Counted from the stretch's first letter, positions 46,460 through 54,764 are shown. The stretch is 64,000 nt of DNA from Thermoactinospora rubra (GCF_002093975.1 NZ_MSZZ01000011.1:124001-188000), one strand, 5' to 3'. Made by a program: numbers and translations. The notes: generated by a model not told the origin, from the sequence alone.

Positions 46460-49057
46460 ATGAACTTACGAATTATGGGCGGGCTTGACCTGGTTGTGGA
46501 GGGGCGAAACCTGACCCCCACCGCGCCGAAACACCGCGACCTCCTGGCCGTGCTCGCCCTCAACGCGGGCCGCCCGCTGACCGTGGAGCGCCTGCGCCGG
46601 ATGCTGTGGCCCGCCGAGGACGGCGACCGGTCGGACTCCCTGATCCGCGGCTACGTCGGCCGGCTCCGCGGCGTCATCGGCAAGGACGCCATCGCCAACG
46701 TCCCCGGCGGCTACGTGCTCAACGTGCCGGACGACCGGTTCGACGTGGCCCGCTTCCGGTGGCTCGTCCAGGAGAGCGCCCACGACGCCGAGCGCGCGCC
46801 GGAGATGCTGCGCGAGGCGCTCGCCCTGTGGCGCGGGCAGGTGCTGGAGGACGTCGACCCCGACGGCACGCGCTGGCGGGAGACCGGCAGGCTGCGCCGC
46901 GAGCTGGAGGAGTTACGCCTGTTCGCGCTGGAACGGCGGATCGAGCTGGACCTCGACGCCGGGCGCCACCGCGAGCTGCTCGGCGAGCTGCGGCGGCTGG
47001 TCGAGGAGCACCCCACCTGGCAGCGCTTCCGCGGGCTGCTGATGCTGGCCCTGTACCGCAGCGGGCGCCGGGTGGAGGCGCTGGAGGCCTACGCCGAGCT
47101 GCGCACCGAGCTGGACGAGGGGCACGCCATCGTCCCCGACCCCGACCTGCAGCTCCTCTACCACCGCATGCTCCACGACGACGTGTCCCTGCACGTCTCG
47201 GTGGGGCCGCCGGTGCTCCTGCCGTACGACGTGGCCGACTTCGCCGGGCGCGAGGACCAGATGAGCCGGCTGGCCGAGCTGCTCGACCGGCCCAGCCCGG
47301 TCGTGATCCACGGCATGGCCGGCGTGGGCAAGTCGGCGCTGGCCGTCCACGCCGCCTGGACGTACCGGACGCGGTTCCCCGACGGCATCCTCTACGCCGA
47401 CCTGCGTGGCCGGCCGGGCGACGCGGGCACCGCCTCGGCGCTGCTGGAGGACTTCCTGCGCTGGCTCGGCTGCCCCGCGCCGGCCATCCCGGCCGCCCTG
47501 GAGCGGCGCGAGCAGCTCTTCCGCGCCTACACCGCGGGCCGCCGGATGCTGGTGCTGCTGGACAACGCCACGTCGGAGGAGCAGGTCAGGCCGCTGCTGA
47601 CCTCGTGCGCCACGGTCGTCACCAGCCGCTCGCCGCTCGGCGGGCTGACCGAGGCGGTCCGCCTGCCCGTGGCCGAGCTGCCCCACCGGGACGCCGTCGA
47701 CCTGCTGCGCAGGCTGATCGGCCAGGATCGCACCCGCGACCCCGCCCCGGTCCACCGGCTCGGCGAGCTGTGCGAGGGGCTGCCGCTGGCCGTCCGCATC
47801 GCCGGCGCCCGCCTGGCCTCCCGCCCCGGCTGGACCGTGGACTACCTCGCCGACCTGCTGGAGGACGAGCGCGCCCGGCTCGACCACCTGCGCTCGGGCG
47901 GCCGGTCCGTGCGCGGCGTGTACGCCATCGGCTACGAGGACCTGCCCGGCGACGCCCGCCGGCTGCTGCGGCGGCTCGGCGCGCTCCCCGCGACCGGGAT
48001 CTCCGACTGGATCGCCGACCACCTGGGCGGCGGGGCCGACGTGCTGGTCGAGGCGGGCCTGCTGGAGACCGTCGGCGTGGACGAGGCCGGGCAGCTGCGC
48101 CACCGCATGCACGACCTGACCCGCCTGTACGCCAGGGAGCGGCTGGTGGACGAGGAGGGCGAGGACGCCGTGCGCCGGGTGCTGGCCGCTCTCGCCCCGG
48201 TGGTCCTGGCCCGGGTGCGGGCGTCGCGGTTCCTGCCGGTGTCCAGGCCGGAGCAGCCGTTCACCACGATCGACGTGCGCGAGTCGGTGAACTGGCTGCT
48301 GGCCGAGCGGGCCTTCCTCGTCGGCCTGACCGGCGACCTGCACGCGCACGGGCTCCGGGAAGAGGCCTTCCGCCTGGCCCACCTGCTGCCGCCGTTCTTC
48401 GAGCGCCACGCCTTCCTGGACGACTGGGACCGCACCAGCCGGGTCGCGCTCGACGCCGCCCCCGACGACCGCGCCGCCGCGTCCGCGCTGCGGGACCGGG
48501 GCGACCTCCACCGGGCCAGGGGCGAGTGGGAGGCCGCGCACGAGTGCCTGCGGCGGGCGCTGGCGACCTGCCTGCGACTGGGCGACACCCGGGGCGTCGC
48601 CCAGGTACGGCGCCGCCTGGGCCAGGTCCACCTGGAGCAGGGCAGGCTCGGCGACGCCGAGCGCAACCTGGCCGCCTGCCTGGCCGAGCTCGGCGGCCGG
48701 GACGCCGACGCCCACCGCGCCTTCGGGCTGGTCGCCCACCGCACCGGCCGGCACGAGCTCGCCGAGCGGAACCTGGAGCTGGCCATCGGGCTGCTGGCCG
48801 AGCTCGGCGACCGGCACAGGCGGGCCGACTGTCTCCTGGACCTAGCCGCCGTACGGCTGTCGCGCGGGCTGCTCCCCGAGGCCCACGCCCTCGCGCAGGA
48901 GGCCAGGACCATCGCCGCGCGACTCGCCGACCGCCGCCTGGACGCCCGCGCGCTGGCCACCCTGGCCGACGTCGCGCGGGCGGAGGGGCTGTCCCGCCGG
49001 GCCGGCGACCTCGCCGCCGAGGCCGCCGCCCGCTACGCCGGCATCCGGGGGCGTTAG
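46460..49057 (+). CDS. AfsR-type SARP regulator (BTAD / NB-ARC / TPR)
   Basis: 865 residues from ATG 46460; ATG 46442 is an alternative. An OmpR-like winged helix (MNLRIMGGLDLVVEG, LLAVLALNAGRPLTVERLRR) comes first, followed by a bacterial transcriptional activation domain to about 240. An NB-ARC ATPase follows with P-loop GMAGVGKSAL near 285 and Walker B RMLVLLDNA. TPR repeats cover about 640-860. It is a pathway regulator acting on DNA direct repeats; tandem heptamers lie immediately downstream. The divergent kinase may phosphorylate it. Confidence 0.9.
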   Translation: MNLRIMGGLDLVVEGRNLTPTAPKHRDLLAVLALNAGRPLTVERLRRMLWPAEDGDRSDSLIRGYVGRLRGVIGKDAIANVPGGYVLNVPDDRFDVARFRWLVQESAHDAERAPEMLREALALWRGQVLEDVDPDGTRWRETGRLRRELEELRLFALERRIELDLDAGRHRELLGELRRLVEEHPTWQRFRGLLMLALYRSGRRVEALEAYAELRTELDEGHAIVPDPDLQLLYHRMLHDDVSLHVSVGPPVLLPYDVADFAGREDQMSRLAELLDRPSPVVIHGMAGVGKSALAVHAAWTYRTRFPDGILYADLRGRPGDAGTASALLEDFLRWLGCPAPAIPAALERREQLFRAYTAGRRMLVLLDNATSEEQVRPLLTSCATVVTSRSPLGGLTEAVRLPVAELPHRDAVDLLRRLIGQDRTRDPAPVHRLGELCEGLPLAVRIAGARLASRPGWTVDYLADLLEDERARLDHLRSGGRSVRGVYAIGYEDLPGDARRLLRRLGALPATGISDWIADHLGGGADVLVEAGLLETVGVDEAGQLRHRMHDLTRLYARERLVDEEGEDAVRRVLAALAPVVLARVRASRFLPVSRPEQPFTTIDVRESVNWLLAERAFLVGLTGDLHAHGLREEAFRLAHLLPPFFERHAFLDDWDRTSRVALDAAPDDRAAASALRDRGDLHRARGEWEAAHECLRRALATCLRLGDTRGVAQVRRRLGQVHLEQGRLGDAERNLAACLAELGGRDADAHRAFGLVAHRTGRHELAERNLELAIGLLAELGDRHRRADCLLDLAAVRLSRGLLPEAHALAQEARTIAARLADRRLDARALATLADVARAEGLSRRAGDLAAEAAARYAGIRGR

Positions 49058-49059
49058 CG

Positions 49060-49105
49060 GCTCCACAGATCCTCAACATGGCCTCAACGCGCCCCGCCCT
49101 ACGTT
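49060..49105 (+). promoter_or_regulatory. SARP-type heptamer repeats and promoter
   Basis: CCTCAAC occurs at 49071-49077 and 49082-49088, exactly 11 bp apart, and a 5/7 match (GCTCCAC) lies another 11 bp upstream at 49060-49066. SARP activators bind heptamers with 11-bp period just upstream of a -10 box; TACGTT at 49100-49105 fits. The site lies between the SARP gene and the secreted-protein gene at 49153. Confidence 0.65.
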
Positions 49106-49152
49106 CTCCTCACCTCGGCAGAGGACCTGCCGAGCGAGAAGGGAGAACGAAG

Positions 49153-49650
49153 ATGATCAGCACTTCGGCCCGCGCGGCGCTCGCCGCGACCGCGCTCGCC
49201 GCCACCGCGATCGTCGGCGGCTCGGCCCTGGCCGCCCCCGCCACCGCCTCCGCCCAGTCCGCCGCCTTCGCCGGCACGTCGGGCTCGTGCAGCAAGAGCG
49301 GCGCCTACATCAACTTCACCGCCCACTACCACAACAGCAGCCGCCACCACGTCTTCACCTGGTTCGAGTGGACCATCGGCGGCAACGGCGTGCGCAACAA
49401 GAACAACGTCGAGGTCAGGGTCAAGCACGACAACCGCCTCGGCCACGACCCCATCTACTGGACGTGGGTCTCCCCCGACAACATCCGCAAGGGCCGCTCC
49501 ACGCTGACCCAGGACCAGCGCAACGGCGCGCCGGTCCCGCGCGGCGGCGTCAAGGTGCCCAAGAACCAGCGCGCCTACACCGAGTTCAAGGCCGTCTTCG
49601 ACAAGCGCGGCGACGACCCGCGCTGCACCGGTCACACCCGCAACGTCTGA
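49153..49650 (+). CDS. Secreted protein of unknown function
   Basis: 165 residues. A signal peptide (AALAATALAATAIVGGSALA, cut near ATASA) is followed by about 130 mature residues rich in His, Asn, Arg and aromatic residues, with two Cys (SCSKSG near 48 and DPRCTG near the end) that could form a disulfide. No family is recognised. ATG 49153 follows AAGGGAG. It is likely the direct target of the adjacent SARP regulator through the heptamers upstream. A 13-bp-stem hairpin follows. Confidence 0.75.
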   Translation: MISTSARAALAATALAATAIVGGSALAAPATASAQSAAFAGTSGSCSKSGAYINFTAHYHNSSRHHVFTWFEWTIGGNGVRNKNNVEVRVKHDNRLGHDPIYWTWVSPDNIRKGRSTLTQDQRNGAPVPRGGVKVPKNQRAYTEFKAVFDKRGDDPRCTGHTRNV

Positions 49651-49668
49651 CCCGGTCGATTCTGAGGA

Positions 49669-49701
49669 GCGGGGTCACGCCTACCACCGGCGTGACCCCG
49701 C
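49669..49701 (+). terminator. 13-bp-stem terminator hairpin
   Basis: Perfect repeat GCGGGGTCACGCC (49669-49681) and GGCGTGACCCCGC (49689-49701) with a 7-nt loop, 19 bp after the secreted-protein stop. Confidence 0.8.
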
Positions 49702-49795
49702 GCCCTTGCCCACGCCCCTGCTCCGTGCCCCTGCCCCGCGCCTATGCCCGCGCCCTTGCCCTGCCCCGCGCCTACGCCCCGCGCCCCTGCTCCGG
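49702..49795 (+). repeat. C-rich imperfect repeat tract
   Basis: About 90 bp of imperfect repeats of CGCCC(T)TGCCC and GCGCCTA(T/C)GCCC with almost no G runs on this strand, between the terminator and the next lipoprotein gene. An open frame runs through it but the tract has no protein-like features. Confidence 0.55.
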
Positions 49796-49804
49796 GAGGC
49801 TCCC

Positions 49805-50803
49805 ATGCGCATGTCCACCCGTTCCCGCCTGTTCGTGGGCCTGGCGTCGGCCCTCGCGCTCGCCGGCTGCGCCGCTCCCCGGGCGGACCGCCCCGTCGCC
49901 GCCGGCCCGCCGGTGATCCTGACCGGCACCTCGACCGGCGTCGTCGTCGCCGACCCCGCCAGCGGGTCCTACCGCGGCTACACCGCCACGGGCCGGCTCG
50001 TCTGGACCGACCGGGACGCCTACGCGCGGAACGCCGACGTGGTCTGCACGGCTCGCTGCCCCGAGGCGGTCGTCTCCGCCCCGGGACCCGGGCGGCCGCG
50101 CCGCCTGTCGGAGGCGGCCGGCACCGCTCTGCCGTACACCGGCCGTGTCCTCAGCGTGCGGGGCGACTCCGACGCCGTCGTCGCCTCCGCCCGCGGACTC
50201 CAGGTGTTCAGGACCGACGGCAAGCCGCTGACCATCACGGCGCCCGAGGCCGCCTGGCAGGAGGACCCCACCCGCACGGTCGCCCTGGCCCTGACCGGAA
50301 ACGGGCACCTGTGGTTCGCCCGCGACCGCCACGGCTGGCGGGCCGCGGGCCGTACCCCCGCGGCCCCGGGCTCCTGGGGCGCCTGCCTGGCCGAGCGGGG
50401 GGCGCTGGCCGTGCTGGTGGGGCCGCACCCGGTCCTGCTGGTCAACCGGCGGCCCGTGCCACTTCGGACCGATCTGAAGGTCGTGGGCGAGTGCGCCGCC
50501 GGCCGCCACGGCGCGGCCGTCGTCGACCGCTGGATGGATGGCGCGGGGACCCGCCACACGGGCGTCCGCGGCGTGGCGCCGGACGGGCGCCAGACCTGGT
50601 CCCGCGACATCGCCGCCGAGGCCGAGGTCGCCGCCCACCCGTCCGGCCGGAAGTTCGCCCTGGTCCACGGCGGCGCCCTGGAGGTCGTCGACGACCTCGG
50701 CCGCACCGTGCTCCGCCGTCCCGGCGTGGGCTCCGCCCTGTTCACCGAGACCGGCACCCTCATCGTCGCCACCCTCGACGGCCGCGTCGCGCCCGTGTTG
50801 TGA
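49805..50803 (+). CDS. Lipoprotein with beta-propeller-like sequence
   Basis: 332 residues from ATG 49805 with a GGGAGG site. Lipobox LALAGC places it on the outer face of the membrane. The mature part has short repeating beta-strand blocks (TGVVVADPASGSYRGYT; GNGHLWFARDRHGW; SGRKFALVHGGALEVVDDLG) that suggest a PQQ/WD-like propeller. Family not recognised. It may be cotranscribed with, or separately promoted from, the secreted protein upstream. Confidence 0.75.
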   Translation: MRMSTRSRLFVGLASALALAGCAAPRADRPVAAGPPVILTGTSTGVVVADPASGSYRGYTATGRLVWTDRDAYARNADVVCTARCPEAVVSAPGPGRPRRLSEAAGTALPYTGRVLSVRGDSDAVVASARGLQVFRTDGKPLTITAPEAAWQEDPTRTVALALTGNGHLWFARDRHGWRAAGRTPAAPGSWGACLAERGALAVLVGPHPVLLVNRRPVPLRTDLKVVGECAAGRHGAAVVDRWMDGAGTRHTGVRGVAPDGRQTWSRDIAAEAEVAAHPSGRKFALVHGGALEVVDDLGRTVLRRPGVGSALFTETGTLIVATLDGRVAPVL

Positions 50804-50809
50804 TCGTTT

Positions 50810-50850
50810 CGGTACGGCTCCCGCCGCCGTTCGGGGCGCGAGCCGTACCG
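50810..50850 (+). terminator. 11-bp-stem hairpin
   Basis: CGGTACGGCTC (50810-50820) pairs perfectly with GAGCCGTACCG (50840-50850) around a 19-nt loop, between the lipoprotein stop and the ung promoter. Confidence 0.7.
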
Positions 50851-50858
50851 GGCGCGAG

Positions 50859-50864
50859 TAAGGT
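50859..50864 (+). promoter_or_regulatory. -10 box for leaderless ung transcript
   Basis: TAAGGT ends nine bases before the ung ATG, so transcription would begin at or within two bases of the start codon. There is no ribosome site upstream of the ATG. Confidence 0.5.
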
Positions 50865-50872
50865 GAGCGGAC

Positions 50873-51550
50873 ATGGCCGGTCGTCCCCTGCACGAAGTCG
50901 TCGAAGCCGGATGGGCGAGGGCGCTGGAGCCCGTCGCCGATCAGATCGCCAAGATGGGCGAGTTCCTCCGCAAGGAGATCGCGGAGGGAAGGCAGTACCT
51001 TCCCGCCGGAGCGCACGTCCTGCGGGCCTTCAACCAGCCCTTCGACGATGTCAAGGTGCTCATCGTGGGCCAGGACCCCTACCCCACGCCCGGGCACCCG
51101 ATCGGGCTGTCGTTCTCCGTGGCCGCCGACGTGCGGCCGCTGCCGGGCAGCCTGGTCAACATCTACAAGGAGTACATGGCCGACCTCGGCTATCCGCCGC
51201 CCTCCAACGGCGACCTGACGCCGTGGACCGAGCAGGGCGTGCTGCTGCTCAACAGGGTGCTCACCGTCATGCCCGGCAAGCCCGCCTCCCACCGCGGCAA
51301 GGGCTGGGAGGTGGTCACCGAGCAGGCCATCAGGGCGCTGGTGGCGCGCGGCAAGCCGCTCGTGGCCATCCTGTGGGGCCGCGACGCGCGCAGCCTCGCC
51401 CCGATGCTCGGCGACGTCCCCCGCATCGAGTCGGCCCACCCCTCCCCGCTGTCGGCGCGCAGCGGTTTCTTCGGCTCCAGGCCCTTCAGCCGCACGAACG
51501 AGCTGCTGGTTCAGCAAGGCGCCGCTCCCGTGGAGTGGAAACTGCCCTAG
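50873..51550 (+). CDS. ung: Uracil-DNA glycosylase (family 1)
   Basis: 225 residues, normal length. Removes uracil from DNA in base-excision repair. The catalytic water-activating loop GQDPYPTPGHPIGLSFS is near 66 and the minor-groove loop HPSPLSARSGFFGSRPFS is near 188. A -10 box just upstream suggests a leaderless mRNA. The stop codon overlaps the -10 box of the next gene. Confidence 0.96.
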   Translation: MAGRPLHEVVEAGWARALEPVADQIAKMGEFLRKEIAEGRQYLPAGAHVLRAFNQPFDDVKVLIVGQDPYPTPGHPIGLSFSVAADVRPLPGSLVNIYKEYMADLGYPPPSNGDLTPWTEQGVLLLNRVLTVMPGKPASHRGKGWEVVTEQAIRALVARGKPLVAILWGRDARSLAPMLGDVPRIESAHPSPLSARSGFFGSRPFSRTNELLVQQGAAPVEWKLP

Positions 51551-51553
51551 GCT
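51548..51553 (+). promoter_or_regulatory. -10 box for leaderless transcript of 51562 gene
   Basis: TAGGCT, which includes the ung stop codon, ends nine bases before the next ATG, the same geometry as the ung promoter. No ribosome site is present. Confidence 0.45.
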
Positions 51554-51561
51554 CTCGGTTC

Positions 51562-51885
51562 ATGAGCGATGAAGAGAAGTTCCTGCGCCTGTCGCTGGAG
51601 CTGACGGTCGAGGTGCTCGACGTCGCCGCCCTGCAGGCGGCCGCGCTGGCCAAGGTCCACGACCCGGAGGCCGAGCTCAGCGACGAGGAGCGCAAGGAAC
51701 AGGCCGAGCTGGTCTCCACGGACGAGACCGGAGCGACGGCGCTGTACTGGCTCATCGAGCCGGATCACGTGCTCCAGCTGGTCAAGCACATCCGCGAGGT
51801 GGAGCCCCGCGAGGCCGAGCTCGGCGTGGAGCCCTCCGAGGGGCCCAGCGACGAGGACGACGAGGACCACGACCACGACCACTGA
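51562..51885 (+). CDS. Small acidic protein with Asp/His-rich tail
   Basis: 107 residues, mostly helical. The C-terminal EDDEDHDHDH tail could bind divalent metal. No family is recognised. It follows ung by 11 bp but probably has its own leaderless promoter. It is soluble and cytoplasmic by composition. Confidence 0.75.
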   Translation: MSDEEKFLRLSLELTVEVLDVAALQAAALAKVHDPEAELSDEERKEQAELVSTDETGATALYWLIEPDHVLQLVKHIREVEPREAELGVEPSEGPSDEDDEDHDHDH

Positions 51886-51942
51886 GGCAGGCGGAGGCCG
51901 GGGCGGCGGCCCCGTCCCGGCGTCCGCGGAAGGAGCATCCGA

Positions 51943-52248
51943 GTGATCGTCGCCTTCTCCATCACCCCACTGGGCGTCGGCGAGGGCGTGGCGGAGCCCG
52001 TGGCGCGTGCCGTCAAGGTCGTGCGCGACAGCGGGCTGCCCAACCGCACCGACGCCATGTTCACCACGGTCGAGGGCGAGTGGGACGAGGTCATGGCGGT
52101 CGTCAAGCGGGCCGTCGAGGCGGTGTCGGAGGTGGCGCCGCGGGTGGGCCTGGTGCTCAAGGCCGACATCCGGCCCGGCGTCACGGACGCGATGACCGCC
52201 AAGGTCGAGTCCCTGGAACGGCACCTGTCCCAGGGCCTCCGGGGGTAG
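51943..52248 (+). CDS. MTH1187-family thiamine-binding protein
   Basis: 101 residues from GTG 51943 with an AAGGAG site. The sequence (MIVAFSITPLGVGEGVAEPV; TTVEGEWDEVMAVVKRAVE) matches the MTH1187/YkoF-like family of small ferredoxin-like-fold proteins that bind thiamine or its precursors. No thiamine genes are adjacent. Function is by family only. Confidence 0.85.
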   Translation: MIVAFSITPLGVGEGVAEPVARAVKVVRDSGLPNRTDAMFTTVEGEWDEVMAVVKRAVEAVSEVAPRVGLVLKADIRPGVTDAMTAKVESLERHLSQGLRG

Positions 52249-52259
52249 AAGCCTGGAGC

Positions 52260-52289
52260 TTCGGGGGTAGGGCCAGCACCACCCCCGAA
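52260..52289 (+). terminator. 9-bp-stem hairpin
   Basis: TTCGGGGGT (52260-52268) pairs with ACCCCCGAA (52281-52289) around a 12-nt loop, 11 bp after the thiamine-binding gene. Confidence 0.65.
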
Positions 52290-52328
52290 AGGATGCTGGC
52301 GTCATGGTGGGCGCCCACGCCCGCCGCC

Positions 52329-52334
52329 TACCGT
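52329..52334 (+). promoter_or_regulatory. -10 box for leaderless transcript of 52342 gene
   Basis: TACCGT ends eight bases before the ATG at 52342, again with no ribosome site, so a leaderless mRNA is likely. Confidence 0.45.
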
Positions 52335-52341
52335 GACGACC

Positions 52342-52899
52342 ATGGGGCAGTCGATCTACCGGGACACCGCGCGGATCTTGGCGGGCGTGCCGTATTCCCT
52401 GGCCGGTCTCGTGGTGCCGGCGGCCGGGCTGGCGCTGCCGGCCGTCTCGCTCCTGTGGCCGTCCGTCCCCCTCGCGCTGGGCGTGGCCGCCGGTGGCGCG
52501 GTGCTCGCCGTCACGCCGCCGGCCGCCTCGGCGCTGGCCGACCGCCAGCGGCGCCGCCTCGGGCTGGGCGCCCCTCGCCGCGGCGGCCAGTGGCGGCTGG
52601 ACGTCGTGTACGGCCTGACCAGCTGCTTCGTCTGCCTGGCGACCGCGCTCGCGACCGTCGTCTGGTGGACGGTCGGCGTGGCGTGCCTGGCCTATCCGCT
52701 GTACGGCTGGGCCCTGCCGTACCGGCTGCCGACCATCGGCACGGCGTTGTGCGTCCTGACCGGTTTGCTCGTCGTCGTCGCGTTGCCCGCCGTGGTGGGC
52801 GCCTGCGCCCGGGCGCAGGTCGCGTATGCGCGGCTTCTCCTGGTGGTTCCCTCGCCGTCGCGCGAGGTGTCTCCGGTCCCGCTCGTCTCCTCCCGATAG
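52342..52899 (+). CDS. Membrane protein resembling the putative sensor domain of kinases
   Basis: About 185 residues. Two hydrophobic hairpins (about 15-65 and 95-160) are separated by a short basic loop (LADRQRRRLGLGAPRRGG). This matches the multi-TM sensor domain found at the N-terminus of some actinobacterial sensor kinases. No kinase domain follows, so it is a stand-alone version or a truncated remnant. GTG 52333 is an alternative start. Confidence 0.7.
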   Translation: MGQSIYRDTARILAGVPYSLAGLVVPAAGLALPAVSLLWPSVPLALGVAAGGAVLAVTPPAASALADRQRRRLGLGAPRRGGQWRLDVVYGLTSCFVCLATALATVVWWTVGVACLAYPLYGWALPYRLPTIGTALCVLTGLLVVVALPAVVGACARAQVAYARLLLVVPSPSREVSPVPLVSSR

Positions 52900-52930
52900 C
52901 CCGCCTGTAATACTCGACTTCGGATATACC

Positions 52931-52959
52931 TTGACCGAATAGAAGACGCGACATATCGT
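52931..52959 (+). promoter_or_regulatory. Promoter of the FAD monooxygenase gene
   Basis: TTGACC (52931-52936), 17-bp spacer, TATCGT (52954-52959). The -10 box overlaps the left arm of the large inverted repeat, so binding there would block transcription. Confidence 0.7.
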
Positions 52960-52996
52960 GTCCCTGTCCATTGAGATGCGATATGTCGCGTCTTCT
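52941..52996. promoter_or_regulatory. Perfect 18-bp inverted repeat (operator)
   Basis: AGAAGACGCGACATATCG (52941-52958) and its exact reverse complement (52979-52996) around a 20-nt spacer. Each arm contains a CGACATATCG element resembling PadR/MarR-type half-sites. The right arm ends just before the ribosome site of the monooxygenase. No regulator gene is adjacent. Confidence 0.8.
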
Positions 52997-53011
52997 TCAG
53001 GAGGTCAAGGC

Positions 53012-54685
53012 ATGAACCACGAGACCATCCCCGTCCTCATCGTCGGCGGCGGGTACGCCGGGCTGAGCGCGGCCACAATGCTGGCCTGGCGCGGCGTCCC
53101 CGTCATGCTCGTCGAGCGTCACCCCGGCACCTCGATCCAGCCCAAGGCCTTCGGCGTCAACTGGCGGGCCATGGAGCTGCTCCGCGTCGTCCCTGGCCTG
53201 GAGCAGGAGCTCACCGAGCTGTCCGGCCGCATCGGCGAGGGCATGCGCATCGCGATCGCCTCCAGCCTGCGCGACCCGGCGCCGCGCATGATCCTCGACG
53301 AGAACGCCGACCTCTCCTTCATCGCCGATGTCACGCCCGCGCCGAGCGTGGGCGTCCCGCAGTCGGCGGTCGAGCGCATCCTCCGGGCCAAGGCCGAGGA
53401 GCTGGGCGCGGACCTGCGCTTCTCCACCGAACTGGTCGACCTGGAGCAGGACGAGCACGGCGTGACCGCCACCCTCCGCGCCCTTCCTCGCACGGCGCCC
53501 GCGGCCACCCCGGGCACGGCCGACACCGGGACCACGGACAGCAGGACGACGAACAGCGAGGCCACGACGGTCGTCCGGGCCCAGTATGTGATCGCGGCCG
53601 ACGGATGGCAGAGCCCCCTGCGCCGGCGGCTCGGCATCCCGGTGTCCGGCAAGGGCGAGCTGGGCCACATGTTCTCGATCCTGTTCGACGCGGACCTGTC
53701 CCAGCTGGTGCGGGAACGCGAGGTCACCCTGTGGTACCTGCAGAACGACGTCTTCACCGGCGCCCTCATCACGGGCACCGGCGTGGGCGGGCACGGCCTG
53801 GGCGTGAACTTCGACCCGGCCAAGGGCGAGAGCGAGGCCGACTTCACGCCGGAGCGCTGCGTCGAGCTGGTCCGCATCGGCACGGGCGTGCCCGACCTCG
53901 ACGTGCGCATCCTCGACACCACCACGTTCACCCTCGGCCACGTGCTCGCCGAGCGGTACCGCGAGGGACGGGTCTTCCTCGCCGGGGACGCGGCCCACAC
54001 GATGCCGCCCACCGGCGGCCAGGGCGGCAGCACCGCGCTCCAGGACGGCTGCGACCTGGCCTGGCGCCTGTGGCTGGTGCTGTCCGGCCAGGCGGGTCCC
54101 GGCTTCCTCGACACCTACGACGCCGAACGCCGCCCCATCGGCGCCCTCACGGCGAACGCCCAGCTCGCCAACCTGGCCGTCCGCATGCCTCCTTCCATGC
54201 GCTCGGACTACCCCGAGCCTCTCGAGGACCCGATCGCCGCGATCCTCGGGTACCGCTACCGCTCCTCGGCGATCATCCCGGAACCGGGCGACGACGGCTC
54301 GCTGCTGGAAGACCCTCGCACCCCCACGGGCCGCCCCGGCAGCCGCGCTCCCCACGTCCCCCTGAACTGGGAGGGCCGCACCATCTCCACGCACGACCTC
54401 TACGGCTCCGGTTTCGTGCTCGTCGCCGGGCCCAAGGGACACGCCTGGACGGACGCCGGGCGCGCGGTCAGGGACAAGCTCGGGGTACGGCTGGCGCCCC
54501 ACCTGGTCAACGGCGAGCTCCAGGACATCTCGGGCACCTGGCAGCAGCTGTACGGTGTGGGCGACTCGGGCGCCGCGCTCGTCCGGCCGGACGGCTACGT
54601 GGCCTGGCGCAGCACGTCGTGCTCGCCGGACCCGGCCGCCGTCCTGGAGGACGCGCTCTCCCGGATCCTCTCCCGCACCTCCTGA
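53012..54685 (+). CDS. FAD-dependent aromatic monooxygenase
   Basis: 557 residues from ATG 53012 with an AGGAGG site. Group A flavin monooxygenase (PheA/TfdB, polyketide-hydroxylase type): FAD motif VGGGYAGLSAATML near 12-25, and GDAAHTMPPTGGQGGSTALQ near 325 for the second FAD motif. The C-terminal thioredoxin-like domain (STHDLYGSGFVLVAGPKG) is typical. An internal Thr/Asp-rich insert (about 165-190) is unusual. Probable hydroxylation of an aromatic or antibiotic substrate, controlled by the operator upstream; it may be a resistance or catabolic enzyme. Confidence 0.92.
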   Translation: MNHETIPVLIVGGGYAGLSAATMLAWRGVPVMLVERHPGTSIQPKAFGVNWRAMELLRVVPGLEQELTELSGRIGEGMRIAIASSLRDPAPRMILDENADLSFIADVTPAPSVGVPQSAVERILRAKAEELGADLRFSTELVDLEQDEHGVTATLRALPRTAPAATPGTADTGTTDSRTTNSEATTVVRAQYVIAADGWQSPLRRRLGIPVSGKGELGHMFSILFDADLSQLVREREVTLWYLQNDVFTGALITGTGVGGHGLGVNFDPAKGESEADFTPERCVELVRIGTGVPDLDVRILDTTTFTLGHVLAERYREGRVFLAGDAAHTMPPTGGQGGSTALQDGCDLAWRLWLVLSGQAGPGFLDTYDAERRPIGALTANAQLANLAVRMPPSMRSDYPEPLEDPIAAILGYRYRSSAIIPEPGDDGSLLEDPRTPTGRPGSRAPHVPLNWEGRTISTHDLYGSGFVLVAGPKGHAWTDAGRAVRDKLGVRLAPHLVNGELQDISGTWQQLYGVGDSGAALVRPDGYVAWRSTSCSPDPAAVLEDALSRILSRTS

Positions 54686-54764
54686 GCTCTGCCATCCCTA
54701 ACGCTCAGACACACCTCCTGAGCTCTGCGACTTCTTAACGCTCTGGCACCTCCTGACCGTCTCG
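54676..54764 (+). repeat. Three imperfect 35-36 bp tandem repeats
   Basis: Units start at 54676, 54712 and 54747. Each begins CACCTCCTGA; the first two continue GCTCTGC and share TAACGCTC. The first copy spans the monooxygenase stop codon, so the unit seems to have duplicated outward from the gene end. Confidence 0.65.
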
